Shown here piece after piece: positions 37,316-47,175 of a DNA stretch of 64,000 nucleotides; the first letter of the stretch is position 1; each line of letters starts with the position of its first letter. The notes below the pieces were generated by a model. That model saw nothing but the letters and a program-made list of their open reading frames with translations. It had not been told where the DNA came from and ran no database searches. The stretch covers positions 21,169 through 85,168 of the forward strand of contig JAAXHJ010000041.1 of the NCBI GenBank assembly GCA_012270965.1, written 5' to 3'. Made by a program: the position numbers and the translations under genes. Source of the stretch: Candidatus Palauibacter poriticola. GTDB taxonomy: Bacteria > Gemmatimonadota > Gemmatimonadetes > Palauibacterales > Palauibacteraceae.

Positions 37316-38784
37316 AGTTCCATCGTCTCCACCTTCACGTTGCCCTCCACGACCCCGCGGTCGATGAGCGCGGGCCAGTAGGCGACGACCTCCCGCACGC
37401 GGGGGCGGCCGCCCGCGAAGCCGGTGACGGTGGGCGGGCCGGCAAGGATGAGGGGGGCAATCTCCCGGCTGAAGCGCGACACGGCGCGGCGGTCCGGACT
37501 GCGGACGCCGACCCGCAGCGTGACCTCGGGCAGGTCGTCGGAGGGGGTGCCGGCCAGCGGCCCGTGACAGGCGCCGGCGCCGACGATCTCCGTTCGGATC
37601 TCGTCGAACTCGAGCCCCAGGTGCCGCAGGCGGCCCCGGAGTATCTCGTCCGCGCGCCGCGCCTTGTCCACCGCGTCGGGCCAAGCGTAGGTCAGGGCGC
37701 CCACCGCCTTGAAGCCATCGTGGTACGCGATGGACACCTTGAGCTTGTCCGTGCGCGAGCGGCCGGCCACGCCGTCGACCCGGACGCGGTCCCGCCCCAG
37801 ATCGCGCAGCCGGATGGTCGAGAAGTCCGCGATCACATCCGGCGTGATGTACTCCCGCGGGTCGCCGAGTTCGTACACGATCTGCTCCGCGACGGTCGCC
37901 CAGGTCACCCGCCCGCCAAGCTCCGGGTGCTTCGTCACCACGAAGGTTCCGTCCTCTTCGGCTTCGATGATGGGATAGCCCGGCAGCGTGAGGTCGATCT
38001 CCCGCCAGTCGACGAGCGAGTTTCCGCCGGAGGCTTGGCAGCCGCACTCGTTGATGTGCCCGGCGACGACCCCGTGCGCGAGCCGGTCCCAGTCGTCGGC
38101 CGGCCAGGAGAACTCGTGCATGAGCGGCGCGTAGGTGAGCGCCGTGTCCGTCGAGCGCCCGGCCACGACGATGTCCGCCTCCTGCCGCAGCGCCTCGATG
38201 ATCGGTTCGGCGCCGAGGTACGCGTTTGCGGCGGCAACCCGGTCGCGGACGGCGGAGAGCGGCTCCCCCGTCTCCATGTGGCGAAGTTCGTGTCCCGCCG
38301 CGAGGAGGTCGTCGAGCGAGTCCATCAGGTCATCACCCGTGATCACCGCCACGCGGGGGCGGCGCGGCAGCGACTCGTCCGCGAACGCGAACCCGAGTTC
38401 GGCCCGGCACGCCTCCGGGTTCACGCCGCCCGCGTTCGAGACGACGCGGATCTCCCGCTCGAGGAGATCGCGGACGAGGTCGTCCATCAGGGGCACGAAG
38501 TCGCGCGCGTAGCCGGCGTTGGGGTTCCGGTCCCGCTGCTTTTGCATGATCGACATCGTGATCTCGGCCAGGTAGTCGAGCATCAGGTAGTCGATCGGTC
38601 CGCGCCGCACCTGCAGCTTCGGCGCCTCCTGCCAGTCCCCCCAGAACCCCTGCCCGGCGGCGACCCGCACGCGGCGCCCGCCGTCGCGTCCGACACGGGC
38701 CGGGAGCGGCCGCTCCTCGAGTCCCACCGCGGTGGACCCCTCTTCGAGCGCGAGGGCCTCCCCCGCCCCGGGCCGCGCGTTCAC
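37312..38784 (-). CDS. Acyclic terpene utilisation AtuA family protein (DUF1446)
   Basis: SNAGGVNPEACRAELGFAF, VVAGRSTDTALTYAPLMHEF, GHINECGCQASGGN. Confidence 0.88.
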   Translation of the reverse strand: MNARPGAGEALALEEGSTAVGLEERPLPARVGRDGGRRVRVAAGQGFWGDWQEAPKLQVRRGPIDYLMLDYLAEITMSIMQKQRDRNPNAGYARDFVPLMDDLVRDLLEREIRVVSNAGGVNPEACRAELGFAFADESLPRRPRVAVITGDDLMDSLDDLLAAGHELRHMETGEPLSAVRDRVAAANAYLGAEPIIEALRQEADIVVAGRSTDTALTYAPLMHEFSWPADDWDRLAHGVVAGHINECGCQASGGNSLVDWREIDLTLPGYPIIEAEEDGTFVVTKHPELGGRVTWATVAEQIVYELGDPREYITPDVIADFSTIRLRDLGRDRVRVDGVAGRSRTDKLKVSIAYHDGFKAVGALTYAWPDAVDKARRADEILRGRLRHLGLEFDEIRTEIVGAGACHGPLAGTPSDDLPEVTLRVGVRSPDRRAVSRFSREIAPLILAGPPTVTGFAGGRPRVREVVAYWPALIDRGVVEGNVKVETMEL

Positions 38785-40391
38785 AGGCTGTCCGGGAGGG
38801 TGAAGGGTCCGAGATGAGGGCCCGGGTTGGCGAGGGAGCAGCGCAGCGCGAGCGACAGCACCGCCCGCGTGTCCTCCGGGGTCAAGATCGCGTCCACGAA
38901 GCCGCGCGCCGCCGCGTATTTCGCATCGAGCTGCTCCTCGTAGGTCTCCCGCGTCCGTTCGATCGCCGCGGCCGTCTCCTCGTCCAACTCTCCGCCCGCC
39001 GCCTCCTCGAGTTTGCGTCCGAAGGCGGCCTGTACGGCGGCCTCCCCCTCCATCACCCCCATGCGCCCCGTCGGCCAGGTGAAGATGAAGTCGGGATCAA
39101 ACCCCTGCGCCGCCATCGCGTAGTACCCCGCCCCGCTCGCGTGGTTGACCGTGAGCACGATCTTGGGCACGCGCGCGGTCGCCATCGACTCGACCATGCG
39201 CGCGCCCGCCCGGATGATGCCGGACTGTTCCGCCTCCGGCCCGACCATGAACCCGCTCACATCCTGCACGAAGAGGAGCGGCGCGTCGTGCCGGTCGCAG
39301 AGATCCATGAAGTACGCCACCTTCTCCGCGCTCTCAGTGTACACGATCCCCCCAAACTTCGGCGGTTCGCCGGCCTCGCCCCGGAACATGCCCCGTCGGT
39401 TCGCGATGACGCCCACTCGGAAGCCGTCGATGTGCCCCGTTCCCGTGAGCATCTCCGGCGCGCGGTCCGCCTGGAACTCCTCGAACGGACCCTCGTCGAG
39501 GATCGTCTCGAGCACCGCCTCCATGTCGAAGGGTTGGCGGTGGTCGCCGGGTAGGAGCGCGTAGGCCTCCTCCGCCGCCCGCGCCGCGGCCCGCGCTTCG
39601 ACGGCGGGATCCGGGCGGAGGCCGGCGGGGAGTCCGGCGACGAGCGAGCGCACCTTCTCGATGCACGCGCCGTCGTCCGCCACCCGGTAGTGCGCCACGC
39701 CGCTCACGCGGTTGTGCATGAGCGCCCCGCCGAGTTCCTCGGCCTCGACCTCCCGTCCCGTCGCCCCCTTCACGAGGTTCGGCCCTCCGAGACCCATGAA
39801 GCTCGTCCCCTCGACCATCACGATCACGTCCGACAGGGCGGGAAGATAGGCGCCCCCCGCGATGCACTGGCCCATCACGGCGGAGATCTGCGGCACCTCG
39901 AGGTAGTGTCGCATGATCGAGTTGTAGTAGAAGATGCGGCTGGCGCCGTACTGTCCCGGGAAGACGCCGCCCTGATACGGCAGGTTCACGCCGGCCGAAT
40001 CCACGAGATAGACGATCGGCACGCGGCACCGCATCGCAATCTCCTGCGCCCGCAGGATCTTCGTGATCGTCTCGGGCCACCAGCTCCCGGCCTTCACCGT
40101 CTGGTCGTTCGCGACGATGACGACCTCGCGCCCGCACACCTCGCCCACCCCCGTGACCACGCCGGCGGCCGGCGCCTTGCCCTCGTAGCGGTCGTGCGCG
40201 ATGAGGAGGCCGATCTCGAGGAAGCCGCCGCCCTCGTCGATGAGGAGGTCGACCCGCTCGCGCGCCGTGAGCTTGCCCCGGGCGTGCTGCCGGGCCACGC
40301 GCTCCTCCCCGCCGCCACGCTGGATCCGGGCCTCGAGGTCGCGCAGTTCGGCGACGAGCGCGCCCATCCGGCTGTCGCCGTTTTCCCCCAC
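38781..40391 (-). CDS. Acyl-CoA carboxylase carboxyltransferase (beta) subunit, methylcrotonyl/geranyl-CoA type
   Basis: RQHARGKLTARERVDLLIDEG; LPYQGGVFPGQYGASRIFYYNSIM; QDVSGFMVGPEAEQSGIIRAGARMV. Confidence 0.9.
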   Translation of the reverse strand: MGENGDSRMGALVAELRDLEARIQRGGGEERVARQHARGKLTARERVDLLIDEGGGFLEIGLLIAHDRYEGKAPAAGVVTGVGEVCGREVVIVANDQTVKAGSWWPETITKILRAQEIAMRCRVPIVYLVDSAGVNLPYQGGVFPGQYGASRIFYYNSIMRHYLEVPQISAVMGQCIAGGAYLPALSDVIVMVEGTSFMGLGGPNLVKGATGREVEAEELGGALMHNRVSGVAHYRVADDGACIEKVRSLVAGLPAGLRPDPAVEARAAARAAEEAYALLPGDHRQPFDMEAVLETILDEGPFEEFQADRAPEMLTGTGHIDGFRVGVIANRRGMFRGEAGEPPKFGGIVYTESAEKVAYFMDLCDRHDAPLLFVQDVSGFMVGPEAEQSGIIRAGARMVESMATARVPKIVLTVNHASGAGYYAMAAQGFDPDFIFTWPTGRMGVMEGEAAVQAAFGRKLEEAAGGELDEETAAAIERTRETYEEQLDAKYAAARGFVDAILTPEDTRAVLSLALRCSLANPGPHLGPFTLPDSL

Positions 40392-40400
40392 CGGCCGCGG

Positions 40401-40829
40401 CTAGCCTTTCGCCCCGGAGGCTTCGCGTCCGTTCTCCTCGAACCAGGCGCGGATGTAGGCGACGGCTTCGGAGGTGGAGGTCCCGGGACCGAAGAGGCGG
40501 CCGACGCCGAGGTCGTGCAGCGCCTCCATGTCTTCGGCGGGGATGATCCCTCCCCCCGTGAGAAGCACCCGGTCCATCCCCTGGCCGTCGAGGAGCGACT
40601 TCACGCGCGGGAAGAGCGTCATGTGCGCGCCCGACAGGATCGAGAGCGCCACGACGTCCACGTCCTCCTGGAGCGCGGTGGCGGCGATCATCTCCGGCGT
40701 CTGGTGGAGTCCCGTGTAGATGACCTCCATGCCCGCGTCCTGGAGGGCGGCCGCCATCACCTTCGCACCCCGGTCGTGGCCGTCGAGCCCCGGCTTGGCC
40801 ACGAGCACACGGATCTTCGGTTCGATCAA
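40401..40829 (-). CDS. Standalone cobalamin-binding domain protein (methylmalonyl-CoA mutase C-terminal type)
   Basis: [58 protein letters not shown] start at 40829 inferred. Confidence 0.88.
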   Translation of the reverse strand: MIEPKIRVLVAKPGLDGHDRGAKVMAAALQDAGMEVIYTGLHQTPEMIAATALQEDVDVVALSILSGAHMTLFPRVKSLLDGQGMDRVLLTGGGIIPAEDMEALHDLGVGRLFGPGTSTSEAVAYIRAWFEENGREASGAKG

Positions 40830-40997
40830 GCGCCTCTTCTCGGCAGTTCGCTTCGGGAGTCCATCCCGGAAGTCGCGGTCACGAGGGAACGGTCGAAGGT
40901 ATCCGCGCAAAGGCGTACGCTGCAACGACGATGCGGCGTCGACCCGGGTCTCGTCTCCGGGGTTGCCTCGACCCGCTCCGGCCCGCACCCTCGTCTC

Positions 40998-42116
40998 ATG
41001 CGGGACGACGCGACGCGAGTACACCGGATCCTTCTGAACCTGGCCGCCTTCGTCATCATCGTGGCCGGGATGCGGGCAGCCTCCGCGCTCATCGTCTCCT
41101 TCGTGCTTGCGCTCTTCCTGACCATCCTGTGCTCCACGCCGCTCCGCTGGATGACGGACCACAGGATTCCCAAGTCCATCGCGGTCCTCGCCCTGGTGCT
41201 CGTCATCCTCGCCCTCGGGACCGTGGCGGGGGGCCTGATTGCGAACCCCGTCATGGAACTGGGACGCTCGGAAGCGCAACTCGACCGACTCTTTGCGGAG
41301 CAGGTCGAGGCCGTGGAGGCGACGCTGAGCGACTACATGGTGCGTTTCGGGCTCCAGTCGCCCCTGCTCGATGCCGACCAACTCATCTCGCCGAGCTGGC
41401 TGCTCGGCCTCATGCGACAGCTCGTGGAAAACTTGGGGTTCATCCTCGCCAACGGACTCCTGGTCATCCTCACGATGGTCTTCATGCTGCTCGAAGTGTC
41501 GGGCTTCCCCACCAAGGTGCGGGTCGCCCTCGGCGAGGCCGATGCGACGGAGGCGCGGGAGAACTGGGAGAAGGTCGGGAGCGCGGTTCGGCGCTACGTC
41601 GTACTCAAGACGATCGTCAGCCTCGGAACCGGCCTCTGCGTGGCGGGGCTCATGACGCTGCTCGGCGTCAACTACCCGATTCTGTGGGGCGGGCTCGCGT
41701 TCCTGCTCAACTACGTGCCCAACATCGGATCCTTCATCGCCGCCGTGCCGGCGGTGCTGGTCGCGTGGCTTACGGTCGGGGTCGGGACGGCGGTCGCCGC
41801 CGCGGCCGGGTTCCTCGTCGTCAACGTCGTCTGGGGCAACCTCATCGAACCCCGGGTCATGGGGTACAGCGTGGGTCTGTCGACACTCGTCGTCTTCACT
41901 TCGCTCGTCTTCTGGGGCTGGGTGTTGGGACCCGTGGGGATGCTGCTGTCGGTGCCGCTCACGGTGATGTTCCGCATCGTGCTGGGAACGAACGAGTCCA
42001 CGCGCTGGATCGCCGTCCTGCTTGGCTCGGAGCGCTCGGACGAGGTCACGCAGGCGATCGAGGCCGAAGTTGCCGTCGCGCTCGGGAAAGGGGGGGCCGC
42101 GGCGGGCACGCCGTGA
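40998..42116 (+). CDS. AI-2E family transporter (PerM-like)
   Basis: TM-rich; [64 protein letters not shown]. Confidence 0.9.
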   Translation: MRDDATRVHRILLNLAAFVIIVAGMRAASALIVSFVLALFLTILCSTPLRWMTDHRIPKSIAVLALVLVILALGTVAGGLIANPVMELGRSEAQLDRLFAEQVEAVEATLSDYMVRFGLQSPLLDADQLISPSWLLGLMRQLVENLGFILANGLLVILTMVFMLLEVSGFPTKVRVALGEADATEARENWEKVGSAVRRYVVLKTIVSLGTGLCVAGLMTLLGVNYPILWGGLAFLLNYVPNIGSFIAAVPAVLVAWLTVGVGTAVAAAAGFLVVNVVWGNLIEPRVMGYSVGLSTLVVFTSLVFWGWVLGPVGMLLSVPLTVMFRIVLGTNESTRWIAVLLGSERSDEVTQAIEAEVAVALGKGGAAAGTP

Positions 42117-42127
42117 GCGGCGGGACG

Positions 42128-42207
42128 CGGCCCCGGGACGCCCTCCGGCTGCCGGTCGGACGGAATGCGGCCCCGGGACGCCCTCCGGTTGCCGGTCAGA
42201 CGGAGGC
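42128..42207 (+). repeat. 40-bp tandem duplication spanning the ltaE-like 3' end and convergent intergenic region
   Basis: GCGGCCCCGGGACGCCCTCCGG at 42128 and 42168. Confidence 0.8.
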
Positions 42208-43233
42208 GGCCCGGCGGAACGTCTCGAGTGCCTGCTCCACATCGTCATCCGTCGTGTGGAGGTGGGGGATGATCCGCAGATCCCGCCGACTGTAGGCGTT
42301 CAGCAGGACTCCCCTCTCCCGGCAGCGCCCCGCGAACTCCGGCGCATCGACCGCCACCGTCCGGAAGCGGACGATGTTCGTCTCCACGCCTTTGACATCG
42401 ACCTCCAGTCCCGGGATCGCCGCGAGTCCGCGGGCCAGCGTCCCCGCCCGGGCGTGATCCTCGGCAAGCCGCCCGCGGTGGTGCTCGAGCGCGTAGAGGG
42501 CGCCGGCGGCCACGATCCCCGCCTGCCGGAAGCCTCCGCCATAGAGCTGCTTGAAGCGGCGGGCGCGCTCGATGAGGCCGGCCGGGCCGGCGAGGGCGGA
42601 ACCCAGCGGGGCGCCGAGCGCCTTGGAGAAGCAGGCGTTCACGGTGTCGAAGCCCGCCGCGAACTCGGCCTCGGGGATGCCGGTGGCCGCGGTCGCGTGC
42701 CACAACCGGGCGCCGTCGAGGTGAGTCGCGAGGCCGGCCTCGCGCGCGGCGGCGAGCATCTCGCGGAGGACGTCCGGCGGCCACACCGTGCCGCCCGCCC
42801 CGTTGTGCGTGTTCTCGGCGCAGACGAGCCGCACGGGCGCCTGCATGCGCGCGCGCACGGTCCCCATGTCGAGGTTGAGCGCCGCCCGCAGCGTCGCCGC
42901 GCCGAACATGCCGCGTTCGCCGTCGAGCGGCCGGATGACAACCCCGGAGATGGGCGACGGCGCGCCTCCCTCGCCGAACCAGATGTGCGCTCCCGGTCCG
43001 ATGAGCACGGCGTCGCCCGGCTCCGTGTGCGCGCGCAGGGCGAGCTGGTTGCTCATCGTCCCGGTCGGCACGTACATGGCGGCTTCCTTGCCGAGGATCT
43101 CCGCCGTCCGCCGCTCCAGTTCGAGCACCGTCGGGTCGTCCCCGTAGCAGTCGTCACCCACGGGCGCCGCCGCCATCGCCGCCCGCATCGCCTCCGTCGG
43201 GCGCGTCACCGTGTCGCTGCGAAGGTCGATCAT
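42196..43233 (-). CDS. Low-specificity L-threonine aldolase
   Basis: [36 protein letters not shown]...[13 protein letters not shown]...[10 protein letters not shown]. Longer 43356 start adds only low-complexity sequence. Confidence 0.92.
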   Translation of the reverse strand: MIDLRSDTVTRPTEAMRAAMAAAPVGDDCYGDDPTVLELERRTAEILGKEAAMYVPTGTMSNQLALRAHTEPGDAVLIGPGAHIWFGEGGAPSPISGVVIRPLDGERGMFGAATLRAALNLDMGTVRARMQAPVRLVCAENTHNGAGGTVWPPDVLREMLAAAREAGLATHLDGARLWHATAATGIPEAEFAAGFDTVNACFSKALGAPLGSALAGPAGLIERARRFKQLYGGGFRQAGIVAAGALYALEHHRGRLAEDHARAGTLARGLAAIPGLEVDVKGVETNIVRFRTVAVDAPEFAGRCRERGVLLNAYSRRDLRIIPHLHTTDDDVEQALETFRRAASV

Positions 43234-43352
43234 CCTCGCCGCCCCGCTCCCGCCTGCCCTCGCGGCCGCGTTGCCAACTGCGTTCGCGTTCCCGTCCCCG
43301 GCTGCGGGTGTGTTGGTGGCTCCGTCCCCGGCTCCGTTCCCGGCCGCGGGGC

Positions 43353-45130
43353 TCACGGGGCGAATTGCGGCGGACGGCGCAGGTGGTGCTCCGTCGCGTC
43401 CTGCACCGCCTTCGCAAGCCGCAGCGCCTCCGCGTCGCCGAACAGCTTCCCGACGAACGAAATGCTCGTCGGCGTCCCGTCCTCCGACCGATACCCGTTG
43501 GGGATCACGACCTGCGGGTGCCCCGTGAGGTTCGTGAGGAGAAGCATCGATCCCCCGAAACTCGGCGTGACGACGACATCGATCCCCTCCATAGCCCGTG
43601 CGAAGCGGTGCATGGCGATCGTGCGCAGCCGGTTCGCCTGGATGGACTCCACCCGGGGATCATGCGCGCCTTGCGGACGGTGTTGGGCCGCGCGCCGCGC
43701 GTCTGGCGCACGAGCAGATCGTCCCGCCCGCTCCGGGTAAGTTCGTCGAAGGCAGCCCCCAACTCGGCACTGAGGATGATCCGCATCGCGCCGTAGGGGA
43801 TGTCGTCGGGGAGTTCCAGCGCCACGGGGTCGATCCCGAGCCCGCGGACAACCTCGAGCGAGGCTTCGTCGAACGCCTTCCACTCCTCGTCCTCCCGCTC
43901 CGCCGCGAAGGCCGAGGGTACGTAGGCGACGCGGACGTCGGAGAGCGGCCGCTCCGGATCCCAGTCGAAGGCGACATCGCGCGCCGTCGGGTCCAGCCCG
44001 TCCGCCCCGTGGATCGCGTGCAGAACGAGGGCGCAGTCCTCCACGCCGCGGCAGATCGGTCCCAGCTTGTCCATCGACCACGAGAGCGCCATCGCCCCGG
44101 ACCGGCTCACGCGCCCGTAGGTGGGCCGGAGCCCGGAGGCGCCGCAGCGGGTGGAGGGAGAGACGATCGACCCCAGCGTCTCACTCCCGATCGCGAACCC
44201 CACGAGTCCGGCCACGACCGCCGAGGCGGAGCCGGCCGACGAGCCGCTCGACCCCTGCCCGGGGTTCCACGGATTCCTCGTCTGTCCGCCGTACCAGCAA
44301 TCCCCCTGCGCGAGCGCACCCAGCGTGAGCTTCGCCACGAGCACCGCCCCCGCCTCCTCGAGCCGCCGGCCCGCGGTGGAGTCATCGGCGATATGCTGGT
44401 CCTCGTAGAGTTTGGCGCCCCACGTCGTGCGGTAGGAGTCCTCGGCGAGGAGGTTCTTCGCTCCCCACGGGATCCCGTGCAGCGGCCCCCGGTAGTAGCC
44501 GCGCGCGATCTCCGCGTCCGCGCGCGCCGCCTGCCGAAGGGCGAGTTCCTCGGTGAGCGTGATCAGGCACTCGAGCGTCTCCCCGTGCGCCTTCAACCGG
44601 CCCAGATACATCTCCGTGAGTTCGGTCGACGTCACCTGCCGGGAGCGGACGAGTTCGGCCAACTCCGTGACCGGCGCGAAGGCCAGCGCCTCGAGATCCG
44701 CCGGTCGCCCCAGCCCCCGCGGGCGGGTGTAGCGGAAGATGGACGATTCGGCCGGATAGCGGGTGCCGGGGAGCGCCGGCTCGAAGTGGAGGGCGGGGAC
44801 GGCGGAGTTCGGGATCTCGACCGTGCGCAACTCGGCGTAACTCTCCCGGGTTCCGTTCAGATCCTCCAGCATGAGGTCGAGTTCCTCGTCCGCGAACTCG
44901 AACCCGGCGACGCGCGCGGCGGCGGAGATGTCCGCCTTGGTCAGCCCCTCCCGCCCCTCGCGCGTGCGCGCCCAGAGGGCGGCGGGAAGCGCCGTGGCAC
45001 CCAGTCCCAGCCCCGAGGCGGCCGCCATGAACGCCCGACGGTCGAGCGCGGGACGGTCGAGCGCGGGACGGCCGGAATCGCGCGATTCACTTCCGTCGTC
45101 GTTGGACAATCGCAGACTCCAATCTCCCAT
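43353..45130 (-). pseudogene. Amidase-signature family protein interrupted by a 1-nt frameshift
   Basis: N-terminal frame (43505..45130) has the amidase signature (GSSGSSAGSASAVVAGLVGFAIGSETLGSI). C-terminal frame resumes at VESIQANRLRTIAMHRFARAMEGIDVVVTPSF. One extra G on the minus strand near 43652 would restore ARMIPGVESIQANR. Confidence 0.82.
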
Positions 45131-45589
45131 GTCTCCCAGCCGTAAAACTCGCCGCGAAGTTCAGGAACTTCGGGTCAAAGAACCGGTCGGCGTTCGCAGA
45201 GTTCGTCGCGGGAGATTTTGTCGGATACCCGGTAGCCTCTCCGCGTGGCGCGGATGTCTTCGAGTAATTCCCTTCGAAGCCGAAATCCTCGCTCCTTGGG
45301 CGTCTCCACGGCGTCCGAGTCGCCCCCAGCCGAGGCCCCATCCTCCGTGCCAGGACGTACGGTCATGTTCTTCATGCATAGCCTCACAGCCCAAGCGTTC
45401 CACAGCGTGGAGCTTCGTCTACTGCCCCGCAAGCGCGCACGGTGCCGGGAGGGGCATCCGACATCGATCCCCGTCCGCCGCCGTCCCCCGGCCCGGGCCT
45501 CACGCGGCGAGGGCCGTCCGGGAAGCCGCACCGGACCGTGCCGCAACGGAGGGTTGACGCGGCACCGGGGGGCGGGCAGGGTTCCGTCC

Positions 45590-45735
45590 ATGCGAGCCGT
45601 CTTCTCCACTCTGCCCCGCACCGCCGCCATGGAGCGTGCCGGCTTCCGCTTCGGCGAGCGCGGAACCCATACGAGTCGCATGATGATGTTGCGGGAGTTG
45701 GAAGACCTGCTCGCGGTCGTGCCGCCTGACGCGAG
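45590..45735 (+). pseudogene. Fragment of BrxA/DUF1819-like protein
   Basis: ERAGFRFGERGTHTSRMMMLRELEDLLAVVPPDA resembles the N-terminus of BrxA-family proteins, then changes to unrelated sequence. Confidence 0.45.
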
Positions 45736-46218
45736 CTGCTCGCGGAGATCGGGGAGGGGAGCGTCATCGTACGTTGAGCCACGGTATCGAGCCCAAGCGA
45801 CGAGGGAGGATCTGCCACTGCTGCCCGAGGGGGTTCTCCGAGAGGCCGTCGTGAACGCCGTCATCCACCGCGACTACGCTCAGACCGGGGCACCCGTGCT
45901 GCTCGAGGTGTTCCGCGACCGCGTGGAGGTGACGAGTCCCGGCACGCTCCCCAACCACATGACGGTGGCCCGGCGACCGGCGGCGGCTCGCCGCGGTCCC
46001 GCAACGAAATGATGGCGAACGCGATGGGCGTGCGGCGGGTGATGGAGCGGCGGGGCCGGGGCTGGCTCCTCATGCGGCGGGGGATGCGCGACTTCAACGG
46101 CACCGAGCCCGAGATGATCAACGAGGTGGAGGGAGGCTACGTGCGCGTGCGGTTCGACCTCGCGCCCCGGGGCGCACCGGTGGGGGGACGCTCGGGAGGC
46201 CCCGGCGGAGCGCCATAA
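45731..46218 (+). pseudogene. Degraded AlbA_2/HATPase-type ATP-binding protein, copy 1
   Basis: ELLAEIGEGSVIVR / REDLPLLPEGVLREAVVNAVIHRDYAQTGAPVLLEVFRDRVEVTSPGTLPNHMTV / RSRNEMMANAMGVRRVMERRGRGWLLMRRGMRDFNGTEPEMIN distributed over different frames. Confidence 0.65.
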
Positions 46219-46279
46219 CGGGACCGCTCGCCACCGATTCTGAGCACCCTCCCGATCGCGGATGGGCAACGCAGGTCGC

Positions 46280-47068
46280 TGCTGGCCCGCCCCGAGGGGC
46301 TTCACCGAGCAGGACCACGAGCGGGTGAACGGGATGGGTGAAGGGGAAGTTGACCGCCACGGTGCCTTGCGCGAAGTGCTCTCTCGTCTCCCTCCGCCTG
46401 ATCAATCGCAGCAACCTGGGCATGGAGCGGATCTATGGCGCGCTCTTGATGGAGGGAAAGGACCCGCCCAACGTCGAGGAAGTGGGAGGGGGGCGTTCGA
46501 CTTACCTTCCGGGCATCCCCGTTGTCACCGGAATTCCGAGGGTTCGTGGCGGATGAGGCGGGAGACGGCATCATCCGCGGTGCCGACCACCTGCTGGTTC
46601 TGCGGCGGCTCCTGCGCGACGGCCACGTACGGGCCTCCCACGCGGCCCGGCTGTGCCATCGGGGGGAGGAGGACGCCCGTGGTATTCTGTCGACAATGGA
46701 ATCGGAATTCGGCTACTTGAACAGGGTCCTGACGGACGCGATCCGTTCTGGCCGCTGAGACCGGCAATCCTAGCGCGGCTGACGGGATCGGCGGTGGCGG
46801 ACGGGCGCGGCACAGTCGACCGAGGATCCGCAAAATCGAAGGTGTTGGCGGTCATGCGAAGTCGCGCCATACGAGGCGAGTTGCCTCTCACGAACGCGAC
46901 CGTACGAGAGATGACGCTGCTCGACCGGCGACAGGTGAACGGCTCATGCGCGAGCTTGCCGAGGCGGGCGAGGTGCGGATCGAGGATCATGGGCGCGGTG
47001 CCCGCTACGTCTACCTCGATCATGCTACACCGTCGGACTGGGAAATGTATGATCGATACATTTCTTGA
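46280..47068 (+). pseudogene. Degraded AlbA_2-type ATP-binding protein, copy 2 (C-terminal half with winged helix)
   Basis: LRLINRSNLGMERIYGALLMEGKDPPNVEEVGGG / PEFRGFVADEAG..HLLVLRRLLRDGHVRASHAARLCHRGEEDARGILSTMESEFGYL / MRELAEAGEVRIEDHGRGARYVYLDH in three frames. Confidence 0.6.
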
Positions 47069-47125
47069 TACATTTATGCTGCGAAATGTATCGGAGAACT
47101 CGGCCAAGGCACCTTGTGATACATT
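47043..47125. promoter_or_regulatory. Cluster of ATACATT/AATGTAT half-sites with a central palindrome
   Basis: AAATGTAT-GATCG-ATACATTT at 47043-47063, GATACATTT 47067-47075, AAATGTATC 47084-47092, GATACATT 47118-47125. Confidence 0.45.
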
Positions 47126-47175
47126 CCCGCAGCGCCCTCCGCTGTCGAACAGCGACGGTGTCGATGGTTCCTGCG

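Noticed and set aside
45175-45375. Minus-strand 66-aa ORF (MKNMTVRPGTEDGASAGGDSDAVETPKERGFRLRRELLEDIRATRRGYRVSDKISRDELCERRPVL)
   Set aside because: Plausible composition, but no recognisable family or conservation evidence; too short to support as a feature.
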